From Nanobdellati archaeon (lineage in GTDB: Archaea; EX4484-52; GLR71), in NCBI GenBank assembly GCA_019429005.1, contig JAHYJR010000004.1, forward strand, positions 1 through 64,000: a DNA stretch of 64,000 nucleotides, given 5' to 3'. Below, one piece after another: positions 19,256-28,658 of this stretch. Under the pieces are notes generated by a model, which saw only the letters and a program-made list of their open reading frames with translations, was not told where the DNA came from and did no database searches. The first letter of the stretch is position 1; each line of letters begins with the position of its first letter. Position numbers and translations under genes: made by a program.

Positions 19256-20683
19256 TTATTTCTGACCGTATTCTTTGAATAATGGTGATTTTAAACAATA
19301 ATTTGAAGATGAAAAATCCATACTTTTAAAAGCAGTCTTTAAATATTGACTATCTAAATTTTCTAATATAGCCGAAATAGCACTACTTGTCTTTAATCCA
19401 GGTGAACTCTTACTTGAGCGACCTGTTGAATAAAACGGAATATTTCGTTCCTTAACAACTTTAGGGAACATAAATTCATCAGGTATATTTTCAAGGTCAA
19501 TATCAGAAATATTGAATACATCTTTAGATCCTTTTTCAAGATTATATCTTAGAGCAGCTGCAAGAATATAGCCTGAAAGCACTCTTTGTTCATCAGGAGC
19601 AATTGGTATCGCATTATACATAAAATAATCTAATCCATATAAAATACCATCCTGCATAAGTAAAGTAACATCATCAATTTGCTTTAAATCAATGATATCT
19701 TTTAATTTTTTATTTTGATCCATAAGATGATATATCACTTTCTTATTAGATAAATCTGAAATCAATAATTGATAATCATTATTACCATCTACCGTTATAC
19801 GGCTACCCTTATGTAATATTGACCTATCATCAATTCTAAATGGAAACACAAATTTATCTTTTGAAAAAGAAAGCATTTTTGTTTCGGTCTCAAACACAGA
19901 ATCTAATTTTGAGTTAACATAATCAATTGCAGTATAAAAATTTTTATTTCCTAAAAAGCCTTTAAAATCCCATGGTTTTTCCCATTGATCCAATGTCACA
20001 AAAATTGAATTTTGTGTAAGATTTAACATCAAATTTGACAAAAGTTTTTCACTAAATTCTTTAAGTGAATTAGATTCATTAGAATATAATAATACTTCAT
20101 TTTGCATTTTATCAAATCGTAATAAGATTTCATCTTTCTTTTTTGTTAAAACTGCTGATGACACCATATCATCATTAAAAGATTTTTTTATGTTTGAAAA
20201 TAATTCATTAATTATGTTTTCAGTTGGTGCTTCCACCGATGAAGATGAACTATTATCTGAAATATCTTTAGATGTTAAAGGTATCCTAAATTTTTTTCCG
20301 CCAACAATAATTGTTCTTTCAAAACGAGAAATATCAACAGGATCTAAAACAACCATTGATAAAGCGGGTTTACCCATATCTTTTATTTCGCTTGAAAGAG
20401 CATCGGCATAAAGTATACCAACAAAATTATTTATAAAATAACCAAAAGTTCCACCACATTCAAAAAGAACAATATCTTCAACATTATCATGAGCATATTT
20501 CAATAATTCTTTCTGTTGAGATAAAATAAGATTTCCATCTAACAAATCTAATAATCTTTTACGATTATTTATAACAGAAATAGGATTCTCTGAAGAAATA
20601 TTTGAATAATAACCAACCTGGTCATTAAATGAACCTTCAGATAACCAATTATTTTTGTTACGTAAATTAATAATAAACACCAA
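19256..20683 (-). CDS. Hypothetical protein, 475 aa
   Basis: I do not recognise this protein. There is no ATG near the 5' end; TTG at 20681-20683 or GTG at 20678-20680 is the likely start. It appears soluble and mixed alpha/beta, with a Ser-rich linker at about 143-150. Notable stretches are VEDIVLFECGGTFGYFINNF near residue 75 and a C-terminal SSKSSPGLKTSSAISAIL. The start codon lies only about 8 bp from a 210-bp array of 14-bp repeats, so its promoter is inside or replaced by the array. It is probably co-transcribed with the MoaA-like gene downstream. Confidence 0.65.
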   Translation of the reverse strand: MVFIINLRNKNNWLSEGSFNDQVGYYSNISSENPISVINNRKRLLDLLDGNLILSQQKELLKYAHDNVEDIVLFECGGTFGYFINNFVGILYADALSSEIKDMGKPALSMVVLDPVDISRFERTIIVGGKKFRIPLTSKDISDNSSSSSVEAPTENIINELFSNIKKSFNDDMVSSAVLTKKKDEILLRFDKMQNEVLLYSNESNSLKEFSEKLLSNLMLNLTQNSIFVTLDQWEKPWDFKGFLGNKNFYTAIDYVNSKLDSVFETETKMLSFSKDKFVFPFRIDDRSILHKGSRITVDGNNDYQLLISDLSNKKVIYHLMDQNKKLKDIIDLKQIDDVTLLMQDGILYGLDYFMYNAIPIAPDEQRVLSGYILAAALRYNLEKGSKDVFNISDIDLENIPDEFMFPKVVKERNIPFYSTGRSSKSSPGLKTSSAISAILENLDSQYLKTAFKSMDFSSSNYCLKSPLFKEYGQK

Positions 20684-20690
20684 TTTTTAA

Positions 20691-20900
20691 TTTATTTACT
20701 TAAATTTATTTACTTAAATTTATTTACTTAAATTTATTTGCTTAAATTTATTTGCTTAAATTTATTTACTTAAATTTATTTACTTAAATTTATTTACTTA
20801 AATTTATTTGCTTAAATTTATTTGCTTAAATTTATTTACTTAAATTTATTTACTTAAATTTATTTGCTTAAATTTATTTGCTTAAATTTATTTACTTAAT
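20691..20900. repeat. 15-copy 14-bp tandem repeat with a higher-order pattern
   Basis: The unit TTTATTTACTTAAA is repeated every 14 bp, starting at 20691, 20705, 20719 and so on to 20887. One position alternates between A and G (TTTATTT[A/G]CTT). Reading that base along the array gives AAAGG AAAGG AAGG A, so there is a 70-bp higher-order period in addition to the 14-bp one. The rest of each unit is essentially invariant until the last copy. The array lies between the HAD gene's stop and the 475-aa gene's start, both read leftward. Expansion by blocks of five units is the simplest origin. Confidence 0.95.
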
Positions 20901-20939
20901 ATTACATAATATTAACTTTTTAAAGGTTAATATTATCTT

Positions 20940-21623
20940 TTATAGTATTAATTTGTCAATATCTTCTAATTTTGATATAACTAAATCAACTTTATTTGAT
21001 AATATACAAGATGTTATCTCTTTTGAAAATAATATCACTTTAAAACCTAATTTTTTTACAACTTCTAAATCTGTTTTATATGAGTCACCAACAAATACTG
21101 TATTTGAAGGACTTAATCTATACATTTTGAATAAATATTCATACATAACAATATCGGGTTTTATTGTACCTGTTTCATTAGGTGATATAATAAAATCAAA
21201 AGAGTCTAATAAATTAACCTTATTTAATTTTTCTCTTGCATAAAGTGAATTTGTTAATACACCCAATATAATACCACGTTTTCTTAATAATCTTAAATAT
21301 TTGATTTGGTCATTATCAATAGTCAAATTATCTAAAATATATTGCCTTAAATCATTATTCATATTTATAGCAAGTTTTTTATCTAGATTTATAAATAATA
21401 AAAGCTCTATGAATATTTCTTCATCATTTACATTTGATAAACTATAAGGCTCCTTACTTAGTTTTTTTAATGCAAAATCATAAGCTTGATAAAAAATTTC
21501 TTTTTTAATGTTTTTGGGCTTGATATAATTATTATAAACTAATTCATTTGCGTCATTCAGAAATGATTTGAATGGTATTAAAACGTCATCCAAATCAAAA
21601 ATAATATATTTAATATCCATCAT
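20940..21623 (-). CDS. HAD-superfamily hydrolase
   Basis: This 227-aa protein is a haloacid dehalogenase-type phosphatase. Motif I is FDLDDVL with nucleophile Asp at about 10 and the +2 Asp at 12. Motif II is GVLTNS, and motif III/IV is GTIKPDIVMYEYL followed by VFVGDSYKTDLE. The alpha-helical cap between motifs I and II resembles C1-capped nucleotidases and phosphoglycolate-like phosphatases. The substrate cannot be assigned. The second Met is an equally good start. The gene lies 26 bp downstream of the SLOG/LOG-like gene on the same strand. Confidence 0.88.
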   Translation of the reverse strand: MMDIKYIIFDLDDVLIPFKSFLNDANELVYNNYIKPKNIKKEIFYQAYDFALKKLSKEPYSLSNVNDEEIFIELLLFINLDKKLAINMNNDLRQYILDNLTIDNDQIKYLRLLRKRGIILGVLTNSLYAREKLNKVNLLDSFDFIISPNETGTIKPDIVMYEYLFKMYRLSPSNTVFVGDSYKTDLEVVKKLGFKVILFSKEITSCILSNKVDLVISKLEDIDKLIL

Positions 21624-21649
21624 TTTACTTAAAAAGATAAATTAATATA

Positions 21650-22312
21650 TTATAAAATACCATTTTTTTGAAGTAAAAAAGTCGCTGCAGAAGTACCATC
21701 TACAATTGGATATTCTGGAAAACATTCATCTAATACATCTTGTTTTATATAAGATGGTTTAGATGCTAATTCATCACCAAATCCCGCAAAACCGCTAACA
21801 GGTGCCATATATATTAAAGGCATCTTATATTTAATATTTCTTTCATTTATCTTGATTGTATGTGATGCTTCAATCATAGTACCAGAACTTCCACCAATTA
21901 TAATCATTCCATTAATATTTTTTGCAAAAAGTTCAGATTCATCACCATAATTACTTTCACCCATTCTAGAAGGAACAACTATACTATAATCAAGCAGATC
22001 ATCAGATAACTTATATTTTAAACCCGTTTCTGGTAAAATACCAATTGTAAAAATATCATGTTCTTTAGCCATTCTTGTAGCATAATTTGGTATACCCCAC
22101 TCAGTACCACCTGTTAAAATTGCTATATTCGTATGGTTCTTTAATATATCAAAAGATTCTTCAAGAACTTGCTTTACTTCTAATTCTTTTTCATCTGAGC
22201 CACCTGAAAAACCAATTACAATTTCGATACCTTCTTCATCAAGAATTTTAGATAATTTATCCATAATAAAACCGTATATATTTTTGATCATAATTCCAAT
22301 ATTATGATACAA
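21650..22312 (-). CDS. SLOG/LOG-like (lysine-decarboxylase-fold) protein
   Basis: This 220-aa frame contains a Rossmann-like SLOG domain: IEIVIGFSGGSDEK, then NIAILTGGTEWGIPNYATRMA, and MIIIGGSSGTMIEASHTI, equivalent to the PGGxGTxxE nucleotide-sugar motif of LOG, DprA and TIGR00725 proteins. LOG enzymes cleave nucleotide monophosphates, while other members bind nucleotide signals. The start is uncertain: TTG at 22312 lies about 24 nt after a TTTATATATC box, while the ATG at 22262-22264 (MDKLSK) fits the domain boundary. A second SLOG gene occurs about 1.1 kb away on the other strand. Confidence 0.7.
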   Translation of the reverse strand: MYHNIGIMIKNIYGFIMDKLSKILDEEGIEIVIGFSGGSDEKELEVKQVLEESFDILKNHTNIAILTGGTEWGIPNYATRMAKEHDIFTIGILPETGLKYKLSDDLLDYSIVVPSRMGESNYGDESELFAKNINGMIIIGGSSGTMIEASHTIKINERNIKYKMPLIYMAPVSGFAGFGDELASKPSYIKQDVLDECFPEYPIVDGTSAATFLLQKNGIL

Positions 22313-22485
22313 ATAGTTGTAATCAAAAAGGATATATAAACAAAGATAAAAAAGTTTATATATATAGAAAATATATAATTAATTTTGTGAAAAAAAACAA
22401 AATCGTACATACAATACTTTATATGTATTTTTATTCTATACTTTATTAAAAATATTAAATATTTTTTTAAAAAAGTGATTTTGTT

Positions 22486-23400
22486 ATGAAAGATTCAGAA
22501 ATTGTTAATCCGGACGAAAAAACATATCTACTTACAAAAGATATTGTGCCAACATTGAAATACAGATTGAATGTTCCTATATCTGTAGGTTCTGAAGCCA
22601 AAATCGAAAGATTAGAAAATCAATTTATAAACCAATTTTTTGATTATACCAACAAAGGTAATACAAATGTACACTTAAACCATAGCGAACTTACAAATGG
22701 TGCAATAGACTTATTAAAAAAACACAGTTCAGATAATATTATTTCTTGTGATGAGGTATATTTCCCAAATGGAATCGCAGATGATTATTTAAGTATTACG
22801 AGAATAACAGACCCAGGCAACCCTTCAAATTATAAATTGGGAGAACGACCAGGTAATATACCTCTCAAAACACAACTAAATGTACTTGAACAAAAATATT
22901 CTGGTAAAAAGATTACATTGCTTGATATAGGTGCATTCGGTGGAGATAGCATACTTGACACAGTTAGTATCTTGAACGATAGAAACATCACTGTTGAAAA
23001 TATTGTATTATCAGTATCAAACATAGATGCGATAAATCGCATAAATAATGAAACTAATTTAGATATATATTCACATAAAATATATAATTTTGATGATTGG
23101 ATTGAACTTAGAGATCTTTTCGGTATAGATGGACGTAAAATAAATAAAACAGAAGTACCATCAAATGCTATAACATCACAACAGGAATTTAAAAAAGCAG
23201 ATAAGCTTTTTGCGCCTTATTGGGAGAATCCAGTTAAATGGGCAACAGTTGAACCTGAATATAAAGATCAAGCAATTGAATTATCAAAATCAACATTTGG
23301 TGAATTACAAAAGATTCTAATAGATGATGGATTCAATGTAGATATGAATAAGGTTGCAAAAGATCAATTCGGTATTTGGTCTTTAAATATTTCAAAATAA
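22486..23400 (+). CDS. Hypothetical protein with a Rossmann/PRTase-like segment, 304 aa
   Basis: The function is not recognised. The most conserved-looking part is KKITLLDIGAFGGDSILDTV at about 145-164, a hydrophobic strand followed by a glycine-rich acidic loop. It could be a phosphoribosyltransferase PRPP loop (strand-DD-x4-G) or a methyltransferase motif I (DxGxxxG). No membrane segment or signal peptide is present. It is read toward the second SLOG-family gene with a 39-bp gap, so the two may share a transcript and act on a related nucleotide. Confidence 0.6.
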   Translation: MKDSEIVNPDEKTYLLTKDIVPTLKYRLNVPISVGSEAKIERLENQFINQFFDYTNKGNTNVHLNHSELTNGAIDLLKKHSSDNIISCDEVYFPNGIADDYLSITRITDPGNPSNYKLGERPGNIPLKTQLNVLEQKYSGKKITLLDIGAFGGDSILDTVSILNDRNITVENIVLSVSNIDAINRINNETNLDIYSHKIYNFDDWIELRDLFGIDGRKINKTEVPSNAITSQQEFKKADKLFAPYWENPVKWATVEPEYKDQAIELSKSTFGELQKILIDDGFNVDMNKVAKDQFGIWSLNISK

Positions 23401-23439
23401 TAAAATTGTTAGGACGTATATTTAATTAATGTGACTTAA

Positions 23440-23988
23440 ATGACAATGCGAAAATTACAAATTGGTGTTATGGGATCTGCAGCAGATCTTAAATATGAGG
23501 CAAATATTGAAGAAATTGCTGAAGAATTAGGTTCTGAAGTTGCAAAAAGTGGTTCAATACTATTCTTTGGAGCTGAAAAAGATTATGATTCTCTTTCAAC
23601 TGCAGCATGCCGAGGTGCTAAAAAAGAAGGCGGTATTACTGTTGGCGTAACATACAATAAAGGTAAAAATATTTTTCAAAAAGATGCAGACATTATTATA
23701 TCAACTGGTTTAGATCGTGGTGGTGGTCGAGAACTTGTTCTTGTACTTAGCTGTGATGTGGTTATTGCTGTAGGTGGTGGAAGTGGCACTTTAACCGAAC
23801 TTGCAATTGCATATCAGGGCGATATACCTATGATTGTTGTAAATAACACTGGTGGTTGGAGTGAGAAATTATCAGATGTCTTTATTGATGATAGAAAAAG
23901 ACGGAAGATATATGGAGTTAAAACAGCAAAAGAAGCTGTTAAACTCGCAGTTAAACTCGGACGTGAATATCTTAATAAATATAGTTGA
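23440..23988 (+). CDS. TIGR00725/SLOG-family nucleotide-binding protein
   Basis: This 182-aa protein is a compact Rossmann-like SLOG domain. It shows LQIGVMGSA at the start, GSILFFGAEKDYDSLSTAA, GRELVLVLSCDVVIAVGGGSGT with the phosphate-binding GGGSGTLTEL loop at about 114-123, and IPMIVVNNTGG. Family members related to LOG hydrolyse nucleoside monophosphates; TIGR00725 proteins themselves are uncharacterised. It probably forms a transcript with the 304-aa protein. Its presence beside a second SLOG gene suggests a local nucleotide-related function, which is inference. Confidence 0.82.
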   Translation: MTMRKLQIGVMGSAADLKYEANIEEIAEELGSEVAKSGSILFFGAEKDYDSLSTAACRGAKKEGGITVGVTYNKGKNIFQKDADIIISTGLDRGGGRELVLVLSCDVVIAVGGGSGTLTELAIAYQGDIPMIVVNNTGGWSEKLSDVFIDDRKRRKIYGVKTAKEAVKLAVKLGREYLNKYS

Positions 23989-24006
23989 GATTGATTAAGA
24001 TTAAAA

Positions 24007-24747
24007 TCAATCAAGACCATATGCAGAATCAAATATTTTTTTTGAATCTGCACTTCTTTTATGAAACATCATATCAATAAATTGATATACCTTATCTAAT
24101 TCATAATTCGTATCATCAGGATTATTTGAAAAAAATGAACTACCAAAATCTATAAGACGGCATTCTTGATCCATTGTATTGTAATAGAGATGTTTCCAAA
24201 AATCATCACCATACATTATTCCTGCATTATTAATTACACTCATCATCTCTCCAAAAGAATCAGCAAAACTACTATAATGTTTTCTTATATGTTTCTGCAT
24301 AGAGTAGATAGGATGCCACCCATCTGAATATGCTAAAAATTCTTCAACTAAAAACATATCGTTCTTATTGTTAAAAGGGGATGGTAATGTTTTTTTAAAT
24401 ACAGGACCTACTTCTTTTTGGCCCATCTTTTTAGAGATTTTTTGTTCAATATCACTTTGTTTTAATTTAATAATATAATTCTCTTTAGGTGACTTGTTTT
24501 GATGTAAAAAAACTATATCATAATTATTTTGAACCAAATCATCTTTTAATTTGGTTGGTACCTCATTTGAATATTTTATACGACCATAATGATCTATACC
24601 TTGACTTAATTGAACTTTAGAATTCTTAAAAATATAATTAGTACCGTTTGAACCCACACGTTTTTTTATAAGATCTGTTAGAGGATTAAACGCTTTCAAA
24701 AAAGATGTTTCGTTTAAATTTATCCATTCATCATTTGAAGCCATCAC
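24007..24747 (-). CDS. Divergent protein-kinase-fold protein
   Basis: This 246-aa protein has the C-lobe layout of Bud32/RIO/lipopolysaccharide-kinase-like enzymes. The segment around residues 170-205 reads FGEMMSVINNAGIMYGDDFW, then YYNTMDQECRLIDFGSSF. This matches a catalytic loop (H/Y-GD-x5-N) and a metal-binding DFG loop. Upstream, DMFLVEEFLAY resembles a hinge strand. The usual HGD histidine is Tyr, and the N-lobe lysine is not obvious. It may be an active atypical kinase or a pseudokinase. It converges with the SLOG gene, with 18 bp between stops. Confidence 0.5.
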   Translation of the reverse strand: MMASNDEWINLNETSFLKAFNPLTDLIKKRVGSNGTNYIFKNSKVQLSQGIDHYGRIKYSNEVPTKLKDDLVQNNYDIVFLHQNKSPKENYIIKLKQSDIEQKISKKMGQKEVGPVFKKTLPSPFNNKNDMFLVEEFLAYSDGWHPIYSMQKHIRKHYSSFADSFGEMMSVINNAGIMYGDDFWKHLYYNTMDQECRLIDFGSSFFSNNPDDTNYELDKVYQFIDMMFHKRSADSKKIFDSAYGLD

Positions 24748-24833
24748 CTTAATACAAAAAAATAATATTTTAAATGTTTGCTTTTGGTGCTGTCAACTAT
24801 AATATATTTATATTGTAAAATCCAATTTAATCT

Positions 24834-25910
24834 ATGGATGTGAAATCTACAAAAATTACATATAATAAATTGATAAAACAGCATATCAAAATCCTTAAGA
24901 AAATGCAGGAACCCTCTGGACTCTTTATCGCGTCATCTGGCGGTAAAGTTACAGGATATGATAAATCTTGGCTTAGGGATAATTTTTATGAATGCTTTGC
25001 ATTTGAAGCTTTAGGTGATTGGGAAACTGTTGAAAAAACATATGATGCATTACTAAATATATTTCTTAAATTTGAAGATAAAATAGATCATGCAATCATA
25101 AAAAAACCTGAACATAAATTTCAATATATCCATGCTAGATTTGATTCAAAAACTTTTGATGAATTCTGGGATAATTGGGGAAATAAACAAAATGATTCAA
25201 TAGGTGCTATACTTTTTAGAATTGGTGAACTTGAACATCATCATAAAAGGACTATACTTAAAAATAAAAACCATATACGAATAGTCAACAAGCTTGTAAA
25301 ATATCTCAATGCTATCGAATATTGGCATGATGAAGATAGTGGTATGTGGGAAGAAAATGAAGAGGTTCATGCATCGTCTGTTGGTGCCTGTGTTGCTGGA
25401 CTCAAATCTATAAGGCGTCTTGAACATATCAAGGTCCCAAAAATACTTATCTCTAAAGGACGAAAAACCCTTAAAGAATTACTTCCACGAGAATCAAGAC
25501 ATAAATTTGTTGATCTTGCTTTACTTTCTCTGATATACCCATATGAAGTTGTTACAAAAAAACAAAGAGATACAATTTTAGAAAATATTGAGTATCATCT
25601 TTTGAAAGAAAAAGGTGTGATAAGATATAAGAATGATTATTATTACAATAAAAATACAGATGGATATTCTGAAGAGGCTGAATGGACTTTTGGTTTAAGT
25701 TGGCTTGCGATAATCTATGAAAGGATGGGTAAGAAGAAGAAAGCTGAATTTTTTATTGACCATATGCTTAAATCTGTAACTAAACGAGGCGTACCAGAAC
25801 TTTACTTTTCAAACACAGATAAATACAATAAAAATACACCTCTAGGTTGGTCTGAATCTCTCTTTATTGTGGCTTTACATGAGATGAATGAGAAGTATTT
25901 GGGTGGGTAA
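24834..25910 (+). CDS. GH15-like (glucoamylase / phosphorylase-kinase alpha type) protein
   Basis: This 358-aa protein has the (alpha/alpha)6 barrel signatures of glycoside hydrolase family 15: GYDKSWLRDNFYECFAFEAL near residue 42, NDSIGAILFRIG, an EENEEVHASSVGACVAGL block, and EEAEWTFGLSWLAIIYERMG near 283, where a catalytic Glu is expected. TPLGWSESLF near the end is typical of GH15 C-termini. It would act on alpha-glucans or trehalose in the cytoplasm, since no signal peptide is seen. An ATATATTTATA element about 28 nt upstream suggests a leaderless mRNA. Confidence 0.78.
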   Translation: MDVKSTKITYNKLIKQHIKILKKMQEPSGLFIASSGGKVTGYDKSWLRDNFYECFAFEALGDWETVEKTYDALLNIFLKFEDKIDHAIIKKPEHKFQYIHARFDSKTFDEFWDNWGNKQNDSIGAILFRIGELEHHHKRTILKNKNHIRIVNKLVKYLNAIEYWHDEDSGMWEENEEVHASSVGACVAGLKSIRRLEHIKVPKILISKGRKTLKELLPRESRHKFVDLALLSLIYPYEVVTKKQRDTILENIEYHLLKEKGVIRYKNDYYYNKNTDGYSEEAEWTFGLSWLAIIYERMGKKKKAEFFIDHMLKSVTKRGVPELYFSNTDKYNKNTPLGWSESLFIVALHEMNEKYLGG

Positions 25911-26006
25911 ATATTAAATATAGCACAGAATCTCAATTAATAAAGATTTTATATTTTCTATAATTATAATAACTTTAATAACATCATTATCTATAGGTAT
26001 AAATGA

Positions 26007-27272
26007 GTGATATTAATGAATACAACTGGCAATTTATTCATAGTCGGTATGATAATAATGATAGGCCTTCTTGCACAATATAATTTCAAGAAGACTAAGA
26101 TACCTGATGTCCTTATACTTATTGGTGCAGGATCTATAATATCTTATTTAGAATTAGTAGAAGGTCTAAAAACCAGTAATGAAGGGCTGACATTTATAAT
26201 AATATTCAGTCTTATTTATGTTGTTTTCTATGGTGCATTACCTATAAAGCTCAGAGCAATTTTTTCAACAATGAAATATGCATTTATCTCATCTATTATG
26301 AATCTAATATTAATAACAACAATAATAGGTATTATTTCGTATTATTTGCTTGGATTTGGATGGGTACTAGCACTATCACTTGGTGCCCTATTCTGTGTGC
26401 TTGATGGGTCTATTATAAACAGTATACTTGAGACAATAAAGCTTAGCACAAAAGCTGAAGCTCAGATTCAGACTGAAAGTGCAATAATTGACATACTTGT
26501 AATAGTTGGTGTGCTTTCTATAATGAATTTCTCAACTATGATGTTCAGCGAGATTATGCAAAACCTTACAAGCTATCTTTTCTTAAGTTTAGGTATAGGA
26601 ATAGTCGTTGCTATTATATGGGCATTTGTACTTAAACATGTTGGCAACTATAGTAGTGCACCTATTGGAACCATGGCAATTCTTGTAATACTTTATGCTT
26701 TTGCAGAATATGTAAATGCGAACGGTGTAATTACAGTATTCTTCTTTTCGATAATGCTTGGAAATGTAACAATATGGAGCAAACTTCTCTACAAGGAACA
26801 GAAAGAAAATGTTACCCTATTAAATATTGAAACAAGACATTTCTTTAAGGATATAAGCTTTCTGATACGTACATTCCTTTTCGTATACCTTGGAATACTT
26901 GTTGATTTAAGTCAATGGATATATTTATTATATGGATTTGTTTTCTTCATAATCGCATATATTACAAGATCTATTGTAAGGAGAAAAATAACAAACAGAG
27001 ACCTTGATAAAAAAGAAATATATATGCTTGATGCCATGTGTGCCAAAGGACTTACACCAACTGTTATGCTTGCGGTGATACAGACAGATATTATATTTAC
27101 AAACATAGTTATTGGAGGAATATTTTCTAGTGTTCTTGTAACTTCAATCCTAATATTCCTGATTGATAATGATAAATTTACATCTGTCAATAATCTTATG
27201 ACACGGGCTATAGTGAGATATAAAGAATATATTTCTGAAAAGAAAAATCCTAAATTTAAAATTGAACAATGA
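26007..27272 (+). CDS. Monovalent cation/proton antiporter (CPA family)
   Basis: This 421-aa protein has about 12 hydrophobic segments. The N-terminal half carries KTKIPDVLILIGAG, typical of Kef/NhaP-like exchangers. The ion-site region reads FCVLDGSIINSILET, then QIQTESAIIDILVIV, where the ESxxxD pattern matches the conserved acidic pair of CPA transporters. It should exchange Na+ or K+ for H+ across the membrane. It ends shortly after the last helix, so no TrkA-N regulatory domain is attached. Start could be codon 1 or the Met at codon 4. Confidence 0.82.
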   Translation: MILMNTTGNLFIVGMIIMIGLLAQYNFKKTKIPDVLILIGAGSIISYLELVEGLKTSNEGLTFIIIFSLIYVVFYGALPIKLRAIFSTMKYAFISSIMNLILITTIIGIISYYLLGFGWVLALSLGALFCVLDGSIINSILETIKLSTKAEAQIQTESAIIDILVIVGVLSIMNFSTMMFSEIMQNLTSYLFLSLGIGIVVAIIWAFVLKHVGNYSSAPIGTMAILVILYAFAEYVNANGVITVFFFSIMLGNVTIWSKLLYKEQKENVTLLNIETRHFFKDISFLIRTFLFVYLGILVDLSQWIYLLYGFVFFIIAYITRSIVRRKITNRDLDKKEIYMLDAMCAKGLTPTVMLAVIQTDIIFTNIVIGGIFSSVLVTSILIFLIDNDKFTSVNNLMTRAIVRYKEYISEKKNPKFKIEQ

Positions 27273-27305
27273 TAATAGGATTCAATTTTAAGATAATATT
27301 TTAAT

Positions 27306-27899
27306 CTATTTTAGATTCTTAAGATAATCAAAAAGACCCTCTGCAATCAGGTATGTTGGGAATGTAGGTATATCTATATCCAATTCAATCACTTCTTTAG
27401 GTGAAGAGGGAACATGAATAAAAACGGTTTCTATATCCTTATCTTTAATATTTTGAAGACAATTAAAATATGTGTAATTACATATGTATGTACCAGGATT
27501 GAAAGAAATCTTTGCAGGAACACCTTTATTTTTCAAGTTTTCAACAATATTGATTATATCTATTTCAGTCTCATATGCAATCTCTTTTGAGGAATCAATC
27601 TTTTACATTACCATTAGATTTCCATTATTATCTGGCATTTTTGTATGTTTGAAATTCAATCCAATTTTCTCAATCTTAATCATATTTATTCCTAACTCAA
27701 AACCAAAACCAATAATAAAATCGGGTTTGAATTTGTCAATCTTTTCTTTTAGAATAGTCCAACAATCAAAAGTCACAGGCAATTGAATCAAATCAACAGA
27801 TTCAGAATCAAACAGATTATATATACTAGACCCAACATCATATGAAGGATTGCTCTTTAATTTTCCGAATATTTCAAAAGAATAAAGTAAGATTCTCAT
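27306..27899 (-). pseudogene. pcp: Pyroglutamyl-peptidase I gene interrupted by one in-frame TAA
   Basis: The two open segments 27606-27899 and 27306-27602 are in the same frame, separated only by TAA at 27603-27605. Together they give 197 codons, about the normal pcp length. The catalytic residues look intact: Glu in KIEKIGLN, Cys in SFNPGTYICNY and His in VFIHVPSSP. Aligned by eye to known pyroglutamyl peptidases, the stop in NLMVM*KI falls where the family has Glu (PVDEKI), as from GAA to TAA. No frameshift is present. It is either a very recent nonsense pseudogene or a sequence error; the enzyme would remove N-terminal pyroglutamate from peptides. Confidence 0.85.
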
Positions 27900-27969
27900 A
27901 GAATTAATTGATTATTTAAAATTAATTAATCTTTTTACTTATTTGGTCATCAACTGATGTTTTAAGAAT

Positions 27970-28047
27970 TGGTGCTCCCGCCGGGATTTGAACCCGAGTC
28001 ACAAACGTGAGAGGCTTGTATGATTGGCCGGTCTACACTACAGGAGC
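27970..28047 (-). tRNA. tRNA-Glu (anticodon CTC)
   Basis: On the reverse strand the 5' half begins GCTCCTGTAGTGTAGACCGG and the 3' end closes CGGGAGCACCA, giving a 7-bp acceptor stem with one G-U pair. The anticodon stem CAAGC/GTTTG encloses the loop CTCTCAC with anticodon CTC, and the T arm is CGGG-TTCAAAT-CCCG. CCA is encoded (TGG at 27970-27972 on the top strand). There is no intron, unlike the other two tRNAs in the window. The body resembles other archaeal tRNA-Glu genes. Confidence 0.92.
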
Positions 28048-28154
28048 TTAATGCAATCTTTTTTCATTGATATTTTTAAAACTATCTATTAAATGATTCA
28101 TTTAAGAATCAGATTGAATGAACCATAAAAAACAGTATCTTAACATTCCAAACC

Positions 28155-28655
28155 TTAATATTTAATTGCCTTTAAAAACAAATTTTTTAATATTTCTGTA
28201 GATAACTTATAACCTTTATTTTCAGTTAATTTTTCTAAATTAAGATTTAAATTGAAGAAAACTAAATGTTTGGAATCTTCAAGTAAATAATCTTTAGGAT
28301 TCTCAAAAAAATTAGTTATATCAGCATAAATCCACTTTGGTTTCAATTCATATAAAACGGATTCAATATCATCATATTCTTTAACTGCAGTCAAATCAGT
28401 ATCTCTTGACCAATCACCATCCTTACAAGATCCCAAATTAATCGTAACTCTCTTATCAAAAAAAAACATACCTTCAACGAATTTATTTAAATCAGTTTCA
28501 ATCTCATCTAAAGTCCGGCCTTTAAAACTATATCCACCTCTTTCAATTAAAGGATGATAAAAATTAAATTTTAAATTAACATTGCCATACTTACAACTAA
28601 AATCTTTTTGAGGAATATCTATTTTTTTACATGCTGCATCTAAGATATTATTCAT
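28155..28655 (-). CDS. Hypothetical protein, 166 aa
   Basis: Not recognised. It is soluble and mixed alpha/beta with no signal peptide. Visible stretches are GGYSFKGRTLDEIETDLNKF at about 40-59 and VTINLGSCKDGDWSRDTD. It lies in a decay zone next to several gene fragments, but its own frame is intact. A function cannot be proposed from sequence alone. Confidence 0.6.
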   Translation of the reverse strand: MNNILDAACKKIDIPQKDFSCKYGNVNLKFNFYHPLIERGGYSFKGRTLDEIETDLNKFVEGMFFFDKRVTINLGSCKDGDWSRDTDLTAVKEYDDIESVLYELKPKWIYADITNFFENPKDYLLEDSKHLVFFNLNLNLEKLTENKGYKLSTEILKNLFLKAIKY

Positions 28656-28658
28656 AGT

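Noticed and set aside
20691-20900. CRISPR array
   Set aside because: The 14-bp units are directly abutting with no unique spacers, and there are no cas genes; the Cas4-like nuclease at 5.7 kb is far away and has repair-type relatives.
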